DNA of 64,000 bases from Nocardioides sp. URHA0032 (GCF_000620645.1 NZ_KK211159.1:248001-312000), one strand, 5' to 3'. Counted from the stretch's first letter, positions 18,117 to 26,675 are shown. Notes: generated by a model from the sequence alone, not told the origin. A program made the numbers and translations.

Positions 18117-18581
18117 TCAGCTCGGGTCGACGCCGATGTCCTCGAACCACAGGTCGGGGCGGTCGGCGATGAAGCGCTCCATCAGGTCGATGCACTCCGG
18201 GTCGTCGAGCAGCACGACCTCGACGCCGTTCTCCGCGAGCCACTCGTGACCGCCGAAGAACGTCGTCGCCTCGCCGATCACCAGACGGGAGATGCCGAAC
18301 TGGCGGACCAGGCCGGAGCAGTACCAGCACGGCGAGAGCGTCGTGACCATCGTGGTGCCGGCGTAGGTGCGCTGGCGGCCGGCGTTGCGGAACGCCGAGG
18401 TCTCGCCGTGCATGGACGGGTCGTCGTCCTGCACCCGGCGGTTGTGGCCGCGACCGAGCACGGTGCCGTCCGCGGCGACCAGCGCCCCACCGATGGGGAT
18501 ACCGCCCTCGGCGAGGCCCACCCGGGCTTCCGAGACGGCGACGGCCAGCCAGTCGCGAGCGGTGGCGAGGTCGAGCGTCAT
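18117..18581 (-). CDS. Cytosine deaminase, yeast-type (zinc-dependent CDA superfamily)
   Basis: Likely converts cytosine to uracil. 154 residues with zinc ligand His58 and catalytic Glu60 in 'MHGETSAF', and Cys85/Cys88 in 'TTLSPCWYCSG'. From memory, S. cerevisiae Fcy1 has 'GGVPIGG', 'LGRGHN', 'LHGE', 'TTLSPCDMC' and a C-terminal 'ERPQDWFEDIGE'. Here the matches are 'GGIPIGG', 'LGRGHN', 'MHGE', 'TTLSPCWYC' and 'DRPDLWFEDIG'. The C-terminal lid over the active site is therefore kept. This is not the amidohydrolase-type CodA usual in bacteria. The ATG overlaps the end of the cytosine/purine permease gene by 4 bases, supporting a salvage operon. Guanine or other nucleobase deamination is the main alternative. 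Confidence 0.85.
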   Translation of the reverse strand: MTLDLATARDWLAVAVSEARVGLAEGGIPIGGALVAADGTVLGRGHNRRVQDDDPSMHGETSAFRNAGRQRTYAGTTMVTTLSPCWYCSGLVRQFGISRLVIGEATTFFGGHEWLAENGVEVVLLDDPECIDLMERFIADRPDLWFEDIGVDPS

Positions 18582-19963
18582 GCCGCGGACCGTACCGCGA
18601 GCGGCTTGAAGAGCACGGCGTAGAGGAGCGCGGCCAGCGCGAAGCCGACCACGGGGGTCAGGTCGCCGATGCCCGGGTGCGCCTCGGCCACGGGCCCGAC
18701 GTACTTGGTCTGGCTCGAGAACAGCCACACCGAGACCACCGTCGCAGCCACGAACGCGATCGGTCCGGCCCAGTTCGAGTAGCCGCGCTCGAGCAGCGCC
18801 CGCGGAGGTACGCCGCCGCCGCGCAGCAGCCGGTCGGTCAGCACGACGCCGAGCCACGGGGCCACCCAGTAGGCGATGACGAGCAGGAAGTTCTCGTACT
18901 TCGCGCCGGCGTCCGAGAGCCCGGACCACGCGAAGAGGAAGCCGATCACGCCGAACACCAGCGCGACCAGTGCCCGCCGGATGTGGGACGGGATCTTGAT
19001 CTCGAGGGCGAGGAAGGCCATCGAGCCGGAGTAGATGTTGAGCACGTTCGCGCAGACGGCTCCCAGCGCGATGCAGAGCAGGGTGAGGTCCCCGATCGCG
19101 GTGGGGAGCAGGTCGGTGAAGGCCGTGGTGGGGTTGCCGAGGAACGCGTCCGCGCCGGTCGTCACCGCCGCCGCGCCCGCCAGCTCCAGCAGCACGCACG
19201 CGCCGAAGATGCCGAGCCCGGAGAACAGGAAGACCTGGCGACGGTCGGCGTCGGGCGCCAGGTAGCGGGTGTAGTCGGAGGCGTACGGGTTCCAGCCGGC
19301 GGCGTACCCGAAGCTGGCGGCGGCCAGCAGCATCCAGCCCCCGAAGCCGCCGCCGCCCCCGGCGGCACCGGCGTCGGCCTTCGTGAAGACGATGACGGTG
19401 GCGACCGCGAAGACAACCGCGAGCAGGGGGAACGCGTAGCGCTCGAAGACGTGCACGAGGTTGTAGCCGAAGAACGCGACCACGACCTGGGCGACCACCA
19501 CCACGAGCAGGCAGAGGACGTCGGGCAGGTCGGTGAGCGAGGCCAGGGCCAGCGCGCCGCTGACGCTGTTGACCGCGAACCACCCGATGCCGGCCATCAG
19601 CGCGTTCACGGTGGCCGGGATCGCGTTGCCCGCGAAGCCGAACGCCGAGCGCGCCGCCACCATCTGCGGCAGCCCGGTGCGCGGGCCCATCGTGGAGAGG
19701 TACCCGTGCGTGAGCGCCCCGGCGAGCGTGCCGGCGACGATCGCTGTCGCCGCCTGACCGAAGCTCAGTCCGAAGAACAGCGTGCCGAGCGCGCCGACGA
19801 AGACGGTCGCGAACTCGAAGTTCGGCGACGCCCACGTCCAGAGCAGCTGCACGGGCCGGCCGTGCCGTTCCTCCAGCGGGATGAACTCGATCCCGCCGGG
19901 CTCGATCGCGCCGACCTTGGTGCCGTAGTCGCGCTCGTCCGCAGGCATCTCGAGTGAGGACAT
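18578..19963 (-). CDS. NCS1-family cytosine/purine permease
   Basis: Integral membrane nucleobase:cation symporter of about 461 residues with some 12 hydrophobic segments. Diagnostic text includes 'PQMVAARSAFGFAGNAIPA' and 'GYAAGWNPYASDYTRYLAP', the signature of the cytosine/purine branch. 'ALGAVCANVLNIYSGSMAF' follows. ATG 19963 is preferred over ATG 19981 because GATACT lies 6 bases upstream of it on the minus strand, the leaderless spacing seen throughout the window. Translationally coupled to the deaminase, so import and deamination of cytosine are made together. Exact substrate inferred from the partner gene. Confidence 0.88.
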   Translation of the reverse strand: MSSLEMPADERDYGTKVGAIEPGGIEFIPLEERHGRPVQLLWTWASPNFEFATVFVGALGTLFFGLSFGQAATAIVAGTLAGALTHGYLSTMGPRTGLPQMVAARSAFGFAGNAIPATVNALMAGIGWFAVNSVSGALALASLTDLPDVLCLLVVVVAQVVVAFFGYNLVHVFERYAFPLLAVVFAVATVIVFTKADAGAAGGGGGFGGWMLLAAASFGYAAGWNPYASDYTRYLAPDADRRQVFLFSGLGIFGACVLLELAGAAAVTTGADAFLGNPTTAFTDLLPTAIGDLTLLCIALGAVCANVLNIYSGSMAFLALEIKIPSHIRRALVALVFGVIGFLFAWSGLSDAGAKYENFLLVIAYWVAPWLGVVLTDRLLRGGGVPPRALLERGYSNWAGPIAFVAATVVSVWLFSSQTKYVGPVAEAHPGIGDLTPVVGFALAALLYAVLFKPLAVRSAA

Positions 19964-20001
19964 GACGGGAGTATCCGCCATCAGCGGGCTAGGGTCGTCG
20001 C
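19964..20001. promoter_or_regulatory. Compact divergent promoters, permease and M13 peptidase
   Basis: Only 38 bases separate the two start codons. Minus-strand GATACT (19975-19970) is 6 bases before the permease ATG. Plus-strand TAGGGT (19990-19995) is 6 bases before the peptidase GTG. Both predict leaderless transcripts, and the two -35 regions would overlap the opposite gene. Confidence 0.6.
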
Positions 20002-21951
20002 GTGAGCACCCTCGACGAGGCCCGCGAGGGCATGAACCCCGACATCCGGCCGCAGGACGACCTCTTCGGCCACGTGAACGGCCGCTGGCTCGACGAGACG
20101 GAGATCCCGTCGGACCGCTCGAGCTGGGGCCCCTTCGTCCAGCTCGGGGACGCCGCCGAGGAGCACGTGCACGCGATCATCGAGGACCTCGCGCGGCAGG
20201 TCGCCGAGGGCGCGGACGTCGACGACGACGCCCGCAAGATCGGTGACCTCTTCGCGTCGTTCATGGACGAGGACACCGTCAACGCCCGCGGCACCCGGCC
20301 GATCCGGCCGCTGGTCGACGCCGTGGCCGGCCTGCGCGACGTCCGCGACCTGGCGGCCTTCCTGGGCGAGTTCGAGCGGATCGGCGGGCACGGCCTGTTC
20401 GGGTCCTACGTCGACACCGACTCCAAGGACTCCGACCGCTACCTCTTCAACCTCGTCCAGGGCGGCCTGGGCCTGCCGGACGAGTCGTACTACCGCGACG
20501 AGAAGTTCGCCGAGGTGCGCGAGAAGTACGTCGCCTACCTGACCCGGCTGTTCACGCTCGCGGAGCACGACGGCGCGGAGGCGGCGGCCTGGACCGTGCT
20601 CGACATCGACACCCGGCTCGCGGCCGGGCACTGGGAGCGGGCGGAGACCCGCGACGTCCAGAAGACCTACAACCTGATGACCAAGGCCGAGCTGGTCGAG
20701 CTGGCGCCGGCCTTCGACTGGGACGCCTACGTCACGAACCTCGGCGGCTCGGACGAGACGCTCGCCGAGGTGTGCGTGCGCCAGCCCTCCTACGTCGCCC
20801 ACCTCTCCGGGGTCCTCGAGGAGGTCGGCATCGACGAGTGGCGGCACTGGCTGCTCGCCCACGTGCTGCGCGCCTCCGCCGGGTACCTCACCGACGACTT
20901 CGTCGAGACCAACTTCGACTTCTACGGCCGCACCCTCAACGGCACGCCCGAGCTGCGGGCCCGCTGGAAGCGCGGCGTCGCGCTGGTCGAGGGTGCGATG
21001 GGCGAGGCGGTCGGCAAGGAGTACGTCGCCCGGCACTTCCCGCCCGCGTCCAAGGCGATGATGGACGACCTGGTCGCGAACCTGCTCGCGGCGTACCGCC
21101 AGTCGATCTCGAAGCTCGACTGGATGACCGACGAGACCAAGCAGCGGGCGTACGAGAAGCTCGACACGTTCCGCCCGAAGATCGGCTACCCGGAGAAGTT
21201 CCGCGACTACTCGCGGCTCGAGGTCACGCGCGACGACCTGCTCGGCAACGTGGCGGCGGCGTCCGCGTTCGAGACCGACCGGCAGCTCGCGAAGATCGGC
21301 TCGCCGGTCGACCGGGACGAGTGGTTCATGCTCCCGCAGACCGTCAACGCCTACTACAACCCGGGCACCAACGAGATCTGCTTCCCCGCGGGCATCCTCC
21401 AGAAGCCGTTCTTCTCCCCGGACGCCGACGAGGCCGAGAACTACGGCGGCATCGGCGCGGTGATCGGCCACGAGGTCGGCCACGGCTTCGACGACCAGGG
21501 TGCGCAGTACGACGGCGCCGGCAACCTCAACGACTGGTGGACCCCGGCCGACAAGGAGGCCTTCCAGGTCAAGTCGCGGGCGCTGATCGAGCAGTACGAC
21601 GCCTTCGAGCCGCGCAACCTGCCCGGTGAGCACGTCAACGGCGCGCTCACCGTCGGTGAGAACATCGGCGACCTCGGTGGGCTGACGATCGGACATACGG
21701 CGTACCTCATCGCCCGGGACGGAGCGGCCTCGGTCGAGGACCGCCGGAAGCTGTTCATGAACTGGGCGTACTGCTGGCGGACCAAGCGCCGCAAGGAGCA
21801 GGACCTCCAGTACCTCACCATCGACCCGCACAGCCCGCCGGAGTTCCGCGCGAACATCGTGCGCAACCTCGACGAGTTCCACGAGGTCTTCGGCACGGCG
21901 GATGGGGACGGCCTCTGGCTTGACCCGGCCGAGCGGGTCCGCATCTGGTGA
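20002..21951 (+). CDS. M13-family zinc endopeptidase (PepO/neprilysin-like)
   Basis: 649-residue oligopeptidase. The zinc site is 'VIGHEVGHGFDDQGAQYDG' with HEVGH at residues 490-494. The third ligand is in 'GENIGDLGGL' about 55 residues on. 'QTVNAYYNPGTNEICFPAGI' is the substrate-binding NAYY-type motif. Length is normal for the family. No signal peptide or membrane anchor is seen, so it is probably cytoplasmic like PepO. The GTG start has TAGGGT 6 bases upstream. The C-terminus ends in 'RVRIW', like the conserved xxW end of M13 enzymes. Its last four bases overlap the comB-like start. Confidence 0.93.
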   Translation: MSTLDEAREGMNPDIRPQDDLFGHVNGRWLDETEIPSDRSSWGPFVQLGDAAEEHVHAIIEDLARQVAEGADVDDDARKIGDLFASFMDEDTVNARGTRPIRPLVDAVAGLRDVRDLAAFLGEFERIGGHGLFGSYVDTDSKDSDRYLFNLVQGGLGLPDESYYRDEKFAEVREKYVAYLTRLFTLAEHDGAEAAAWTVLDIDTRLAAGHWERAETRDVQKTYNLMTKAELVELAPAFDWDAYVTNLGGSDETLAEVCVRQPSYVAHLSGVLEEVGIDEWRHWLLAHVLRASAGYLTDDFVETNFDFYGRTLNGTPELRARWKRGVALVEGAMGEAVGKEYVARHFPPASKAMMDDLVANLLAAYRQSISKLDWMTDETKQRAYEKLDTFRPKIGYPEKFRDYSRLEVTRDDLLGNVAAASAFETDRQLAKIGSPVDRDEWFMLPQTVNAYYNPGTNEICFPAGILQKPFFSPDADEAENYGGIGAVIGHEVGHGFDDQGAQYDGAGNLNDWWTPADKEAFQVKSRALIEQYDAFEPRNLPGEHVNGALTVGENIGDLGGLTIGHTAYLIARDGAASVEDRRKLFMNWAYCWRTKRRKEQDLQYLTIDPHSPPEFRANIVRNLDEFHEVFGTADGDGLWLDPAERVRIW

Positions 21952-22661
21952 TCTCCTTCGAGTGGGGCCCCACCGGGGCCGCCTCGATCGTCGAGCCCGG
22001 CGGGATCGCCGTGGTCGTCGACGTGCTGTCGTTCACCACCACGCTGAGCGTGGCGGTCGAGCGCGGGATGACGGTCTACCCGTTCCGCTGGAAGGACGAG
22101 CGTGCGGTGGCGTACGCCGAGGAGCGGGACGCCGTCCTGGCGACCGGCCGGTCGGTGCGCGACGGGGTGAGCCTGTCGCCGGCGTCCGTGCGGGCGGCGG
22201 AGGGCGTCGAGCGGCTGGTGCTGCCGTCGCCGAACGGCTCGGCGATCGCGTTCGGCCTCGCCGGGGCCGGCGCCACCGTCGTCGGTGCCTCGTTGCGCAA
22301 CGTGTCGGCGGTCGCGCGCTGGCTGGCCGGGCGGGACGAGCCGGTCGCGGTGGTCGCTGCCGGCGAGCGCTGGCCCGACGACACCCTGCGGCCCGCGGTC
22401 GAGGACCTCTGGGGTGCGGGCGCGGTGATCGCCGGGCTCGTCGACCTGGGCCGCTCCGGGCTGACCGCGGAGGCACGGGTGGCCGAGCGGGCCTACCGCG
22501 CAGCGGCGTTCCCCGATGACCTGGTCGCGTGCGCGAGCGGCCAGGAGCTGGTCGGGATCGGGTTCGCGGCGGACGTCGACGTCGCCGCCGAGGTCGACGC
22601 GACAGACGTCGTGCCGGTGCTCCGCGGGGAGGCGTTCGTCGCCGGATCGCCCGTCGAGTGA
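21948..22661 (+). CDS. ComB-like 2-phosphosulfolactate phosphatase family protein
   Basis: 237 residues matching the ComB fold: 'AVVVDVLSFTTTL' (ComB: VVIDVLRATTT), 'LPSPNGSAIAFGLAGAGATVV' and 'ALVASLRN'-type segments, then 'AAGERWPDDTLRPAVEDLWGAGAVI'. In methanogens ComB dephosphorylates phosphosulfolactate on the way to coenzyme M. Bacterial homologues are widespread and their substrate is mostly unknown. Nothing nearby suggests sulfolactate metabolism. The GTG start lies in GTGA with the M13 peptidase stop, so it is translationally coupled. The stop codon lies inside the left arm of a long hairpin. Confidence 0.78.
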   Translation: MISFEWGPTGAASIVEPGGIAVVVDVLSFTTTLSVAVERGMTVYPFRWKDERAVAYAEERDAVLATGRSVRDGVSLSPASVRAAEGVERLVLPSPNGSAIAFGLAGAGATVVGASLRNVSAVARWLAGRDEPVAVVAAGERWPDDTLRPAVEDLWGAGAVIAGLVDLGRSGLTAEARVAERAYRAAAFPDDLVACASGQELVGIGFAADVDVAAEVDATDVVPVLRGEAFVAGSPVE

Positions 22662-22714
22662 CGCGAGCTGGCTCTCTCCGAGGCGAGATCGCAGCCAGTT
22701 CACGTCACTCGACG
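22652..22714. terminator. Long inverted repeat, bidirectional terminator
   Basis: Arms 22652-22673 and 22693-22714 are complementary over 22 bases with two mismatches. The 19-base loop itself has a TCTC/GAGA mini-stem. It spans the end of the ComB-like gene and the gap to the convergent secreted-protein gene. Position suits a two-way terminator, though the stem is longer than most others here and could also be a dispersed repeat. Confidence 0.7.
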
Positions 22715-22725
22715 AGGACCGGGGC

Positions 22726-23250
22726 TCAGCTGAAGCGCTGGTACGTCACGGTCGGGTAGTAGAGCGTCGTACCGCTGCCGCCGGTGTCGGTGACCTTGAG
22801 GCTCAGGGTGTGCTGACCCTTGCCGATCTTGGTGCAGAACTGCACCGCGCCCTGGTCGAGCGTGGTGCCGTAGGCGAGGTACTTGCTGCCCTCCGACGTC
22901 CCGACGCCGTCGCGGTAGAGCTGGACCGACGACCCACCGCTGTACGACATCGCGTACAGCGTCACGAGCACCGTGTCGGTGCCCTTCGTGGGACCCTTGA
23001 CCTGCAGCTGCGAGCCCTCGACCTCGGCGGCGGCGCCGGCGGCCAGACCCTGGTAGTCGGTGGCCCGCCGGGACATCGAGATCTCCTGGCCGCCCGAGCA
23101 GCTGGAGACGAGCGACCGGGCCTCCGGGCGCGGGGGCAGGCGGTGGGCGCCGCCGTCGGCCTGGGCGCTCGTGCCGGTGAGTGCGGCGCCACCGGCGAGG
23201 GCGAGGGCCGCGGCGCCGGCGGCCGTGATGGTGCGGAAGGTGGTGATCAT
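22726..23250 (-). CDS. Secreted protein of unknown function
   Basis: 174 residues. A Sec signal peptide (hydrophobic core 10-25) ends in 'SAQA', with predicted cleavage after residue 31. The mature part of about 143 residues is Ser/Thr/Gly-rich. It contains a single Cys pair (near 'SSCSGG' and 'QFCTKIG') that may form a disulfide, and beta-rich segments such as 'HTLSLKVTDTGGSGTTLYYPT'. I do not recognise a family. The ATG at 23250 has AGGAGC 6 bases upstream and follows the usual signal-peptide layout. The open frame upstream is not used. It converges on the ComB-like gene and diverges from recQ. Confidence 0.8.
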   Translation of the reverse strand: MITTFRTITAAGAAALALAGGAALTGTSAQADGGAHRLPPRPEARSLVSSCSGGQEISMSRRATDYQGLAAGAAAEVEGSQLQVKGPTKGTDTVLVTLYAMSYSGGSSVQLYRDGVGTSEGSKYLAYGTTLDQGAVQFCTKIGKGQHTLSLKVTDTGGSGTTLYYPTVTYQRFS

Positions 23251-23366
23251 GGCTGCTCCTGTGACCGGCGGCCCCGAGTGAGCCGCGCTGGTGGTGAGGA
23301 GCGCGTCGTCCACAGGCAGATACCACCCGCTCCGGTCCTGTCACCGGCGGCTGGTAGACAGGCGGC

Positions 23367-25493
23367 ATGACCCGAGGCTCCGTGACCCGTGGCACCGCGA
23401 CGCCAGGAGCGGTCACCCGGGAGGGGGCCGAGGCCCATCTCCGTGCTCTCGTCGGGAGCGACGACGCGGTCCTGCGCGAGGACCAGTGGGCGGCGATCGA
23501 GGCGCTGGCCGTCGACCGGAGGCGCGCGCTGGTCGTGCAGCGCACCGGCTGGGGCAAGTCCGCGGTCTACTTCGTCGCGACCCTGCTGCTGCGGGAGCAG
23601 GGCGCCGGGCCGACCGTGATCGTCTCGCCGCTGCTCGCCCTGATGCGCAACCAGATCGCGGCCGCCGAGCGGGCCGGCATCCGCGCGGTCACCATCAACT
23701 CCACCAACATGGAGGACTGGGAGCCGATCCAGGAGGCGATCCGCGCCGGCGAGGTCGACGTGCTGCTGGTCAGCCCGGAGCGGCTGAACAACCCCGGGTT
23801 CCGCGACGAGGTGCTGCCCCGGCTCGCGGCGACCTGCGGCCTGCTCGTCGTCGACGAGGCCCACTGCATCTCCGACTGGGGCCACGACTTCCGGCCCGAC
23901 TACCGGCGGATCCGCACGCTGCTCGGCGACCTGCCCGACGGCATCCCCGTGCTGGCGACGACGGCGACCGCCAACCAGCGGGTGACGAACGACGTGGCCG
24001 AGCAGCTGGGCACCGCCGGGTCCCTCGGCGACGTGCTGGTGCTGCGGGGATCGCTGGACCGCGAGTCGCTCCGGCTGGGCGTGGTCCGGCTGAAGACCCC
24101 GGAGCAGCGGCTGGCCTGGCTCGCCGACCACCTCGCCGAGCAGCCCGGGTCGGGCATCGTCTACTGCCTGACCGTCGCGGCCACCCAGGAGATCGCGGAC
24201 TACCTGCGCTCGCGGGGCCACGACGTCGCGGCGTACTCCGGCCAGACCGAGACCACCGAGCGGCACGCCCTGGAGCAGGACCTCGCCACCGGCCGGGTCA
24301 AGGCGCTGATCGCCACGAGCGCCCTCGGCATGGGCTTCGACGCGACCCTCGGCTTCGTGGTCAACATGGGGGCGCCAGCGTCCCCGGTCGCCTACTACCA
24401 GCAGGTCGGCCGTGCCGGCCGTGGCACCGACGAGGCGACGGTGGTGCTGCTCCCGGCGATCGAGGACCGCGACATCTGGGCCTACTTCGCCTCGCTGGCC
24501 TTCCCGCGCGAGGAGCAGGTGCGCCGCACCCTCGAGGTGCTCGCCGAGGAGGGTCGCCCGCTCAGCACCGCCACCCTGGAGACGTACGTCGACCTCAACC
24601 GCACCCGGCTCGAGACGATGCTGAAGGTGCTCGACGTCGACGGCGCCGTACGCCGGGTGCGCGGCGGCTGGGAGGCGACCGGCCGGCCGTGGACCTACGA
24701 CGAGGAGCGCTACCGCCGCGTCAGCGAGGCGCGCGAGCGTGAGCAGCGCGCGATGCTCGACTACATCGCGACCGACGGCTGCCGGATGCGCTTCCTGCGC
24801 GAGCAGCTCGACGACCCGGAGGCAGCGATCTGCGGCCGCTGCGACAACTGCGGGGGCCTGAGCCTGTCGGCCGACGTCTCCGCGGCCGCCGTCGAGGAGG
24901 CCGGCGCCCGGCTGTCCCGGCCCGGCATCCCCGTCGAGCCGCGCAAGATGTGGCCGACGTCGCTGGCCAACCTCGGCCTCGACCTCAAGGGCAAGATCGC
25001 CGACACGGCCGGGGAGGGCCGCGCCGTGGCCCGGCTCACCGACCTCGGCTACGGCAACGCGCTCCGGGAGCTCTTCGCGCCCGGGACGGCGGACGGCCCG
25101 GTGCCGATCGGGCTGGTCAAGGCCGTGATCGAGGTGCTGGGCGACTGGCAGCCGGCGGTCGACGGGATCGTCGTGGTCGAGTCCGCGAGCCGGCCGGCGC
25201 TGACCGCCGACCTGGCCGACGGGCTCTCGCGCTACCTGCAGGTCCCGGTCGTCGGACGCTGGGCGATCGTCGACCCGGACGTGCTCCCCGGGCAGGGTGC
25301 GGCCAACTCCGCACAACGCGTCGCGGCGGTCGGCCGCCGCTTCGCGCTCCAGGCCGACGACCTGTCCGGACAGCGGATCCTCGTGGTCGACGACCTCGTC
25401 GTCACCGGCTGGACCCTCACCCTCGCGGCCCGGGCGGTGCGGGCGGCCGGGGCGACGGAGGCCCGGCCGCTGACGCTCGCGACCACCACGTAA
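23367..25493 (+). CDS. recQ: RecQ-family DNA helicase with C-terminal phosphoribosyltransferase domain
   Basis: 708 residues. Superfamily 2 helicase motifs run in order: motif I 'RTGWGKSAVYF' (about 68), motif II 'VVDEAHCISDWGHDFRPDYR' with the RecQ-specific aromatic loop (about 165-185), and motif VI 'QQVGRAGRG' (about 345). A RecQ zinc-binding region follows ('DGCRMRFLREQL', 'CGRCDNCGG'). After about residue 560 there is no HRDC domain. Instead comes a PRTase-like region ending in 'ILVVDDLVVTGWTLTLAARA' (about 668-690), the PRPP-binding loop of phosphoribosyltransferases. It unwinds DNA 3'-5' in repair by analogy; the role of the PRTase part is unknown. ATG 23367 has TAGACA 6 bases upstream. 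Confidence 0.9.
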   Translation: MTRGSVTRGTATPGAVTREGAEAHLRALVGSDDAVLREDQWAAIEALAVDRRRALVVQRTGWGKSAVYFVATLLLREQGAGPTVIVSPLLALMRNQIAAAERAGIRAVTINSTNMEDWEPIQEAIRAGEVDVLLVSPERLNNPGFRDEVLPRLAATCGLLVVDEAHCISDWGHDFRPDYRRIRTLLGDLPDGIPVLATTATANQRVTNDVAEQLGTAGSLGDVLVLRGSLDRESLRLGVVRLKTPEQRLAWLADHLAEQPGSGIVYCLTVAATQEIADYLRSRGHDVAAYSGQTETTERHALEQDLATGRVKALIATSALGMGFDATLGFVVNMGAPASPVAYYQQVGRAGRGTDEATVVLLPAIEDRDIWAYFASLAFPREEQVRRTLEVLAEEGRPLSTATLETYVDLNRTRLETMLKVLDVDGAVRRVRGGWEATGRPWTYDEERYRRVSEAREREQRAMLDYIATDGCRMRFLREQLDDPEAAICGRCDNCGGLSLSADVSAAAVEEAGARLSRPGIPVEPRKMWPTSLANLGLDLKGKIADTAGEGRAVARLTDLGYGNALRELFAPGTADGPVPIGLVKAVIEVLGDWQPAVDGIVVVESASRPALTADLADGLSRYLQVPVVGRWAIVDPDVLPGQGAANSAQRVAAVGRRFALQADDLSGQRILVVDDLVVTGWTLTLAARAVRAAGATEARPLTLATTT

Positions 25494-25502
25494 AATCAGG
25501 GA

Positions 25503-26615
25503 GTGAACCGCGTTCCCGTCCTCGCCTACTTCGCCGACGATCCCACCCGGACGTACCAGCTGATCCAGTGGCTCCCCGTCCTGGAGCTGCTCGACCAGCA
25601 GCAGCCCGTCGGCCTGGTGCTGCGCGACCCGGAGTCGGCCCTGGTGCTGCGGGAGCGGACCCGGCTCCCCATCTCGGTCGCCCCAGCCTTCGCCGAGCTC
25701 GCCGAGCTCTACGCGGAGCTGGACGCCAAGGTCGTCCTCTACTGCAACAACTCGGTGCTCAACTTCCAGTCGCTGCTGCACACCGGGATGCTGCACGTGC
25801 ACATCAACCACGGCGAGAGCGACAAGCAGAGCATGGCGTCGAACAACGCCAAGGCCTACGACCGCGTGTTCGTCGCCGGCGAGGCCGCGGTCCAGCGGTA
25901 CGCCGCCGAGGTGCTCGAGCTCGACACCGCCAAGCTGGTGCGGACCGGCCGCCCGCAGCTCGACCTGCGACCGCCCTCGCTGCTCGAGCCGAGCGACCGG
26001 CGTACCGTCCTCTACGCCCCGACCTGGGAGGGCGACGCCGAGTACAACGACTACACCTCGGTCGACACCCTCGGCGTCGAGATCGCCCGCGGCATCCTGG
26101 CCGTTCCCGAGGTGCGGCTGGTCTACAAGCCGCACCCCAAGGTCACCACGAGCGAGACGCCGGCGGTCCGGGACGCTCACCACGCGATCCTCGCGCTCGT
26201 CGAGGCGGCGGGGCCGCTGCACCGGTCCGTCACGTCCGGCGACATCCTGGCGGTCCTGCCGGACTGCGACGCGATGGTCACCGACGTGTCGTCGGTCGGG
26301 CTGGACTGGTTGTACCTGCGCACCGAGCGCCCGATCTTCATCACCGACCGGCACCACGACGCCGACCGGCTCCGCCGCGACGTCCCGGTGAGCCGGTGCG
26401 CGGACGTGCTCGCCGACGTCGACGCCGCCGAGGTGGCGGCGCTCGTGGCGGCCCGGCTCGAGCACGACGAGCACCACCTCGCCCGGGTGGCGATGCGGCA
26501 CCACTACTTCGACGACCTCGGGATCGGCGAGAGCACGGCCCGCTTCATCGAGTCGGTGTCCCAGCTGGCGGCGCTGCGGGACCGCCTCCTGGGCGCCGTC
26601 GCGATCACCGCCTGA
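25503..26615 (+). CDS. CDP-glycerol glycerophosphotransferase-like protein
   Basis: 370 residues resembling the TagB/TagF family, which adds glycerol phosphate to cell-wall polymers. Seen: 'MLHVHINHGESDKQS', matching the catalytic HG(E/D) region; 'TVLYAPTWEGDAEYNDYTS', the conserved APTW motif; 'LVYKPHPKVT'; and 'DAMVTDVSSVGLDWLYL', the nucleotide-binding DxSS motif. All are hallmarks of the family. No signal peptide. The GTG at 25503 lies 6 bases after TAAAAT (25491-25496), whose first three bases are the recQ stop codon. It thus probably has its own promoter. Target polymer unknown; a teichoic-acid-like wall glycopolymer is plausible. Confidence 0.8.
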   Translation: MNRVPVLAYFADDPTRTYQLIQWLPVLELLDQQQPVGLVLRDPESALVLRERTRLPISVAPAFAELAELYAELDAKVVLYCNNSVLNFQSLLHTGMLHVHINHGESDKQSMASNNAKAYDRVFVAGEAAVQRYAAEVLELDTAKLVRTGRPQLDLRPPSLLEPSDRRTVLYAPTWEGDAEYNDYTSVDTLGVEIARGILAVPEVRLVYKPHPKVTTSETPAVRDAHHAILALVEAAGPLHRSVTSGDILAVLPDCDAMVTDVSSVGLDWLYLRTERPIFITDRHHDADRLRRDVPVSRCADVLADVDAAEVAALVAARLEHDEHHLARVAMRHHYFDDLGIGESTARFIESVSQLAALRDRLLGAVAITA

Positions 26616-26650
26616 CCGGCGGCCCGCCACCGGCGGCCCTGTTCAGCGGC

Positions 26651-26664
26651 TAGAACACGTTCTA
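26651..26664. promoter_or_regulatory. KstR-type operator overlapping a -10
   Basis: TAGAACACGTTCTA is a 6-2-6 palindrome and a full match to the published KstR consensus TNNAACNNGTTNNA, the regulator of cholesterol catabolism in mycobacteria and rhodococci. It overlaps the first two bases of TACTCT (26663-26668), the likely -10 for the gene starting at 26676. This is where a repressor would act. Confidence 0.75.
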
Positions 26665-26675
26665 CTCTGCCGCCC

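Noticed and set aside
18677..19957. 426-residue plus-strand frame opposite the permease
   Set aside because: Highly charged antisense product; the minus-strand frame has 12 hydrophobic segments and the NCS1 signature.
23247..26630. 1127-residue minus-strand open frame across recQ and the glycerophosphotransferase gene
   Set aside because: No recognisable domain, and it crosses two well-supported genes. Long antisense frames are common at 72% GC.
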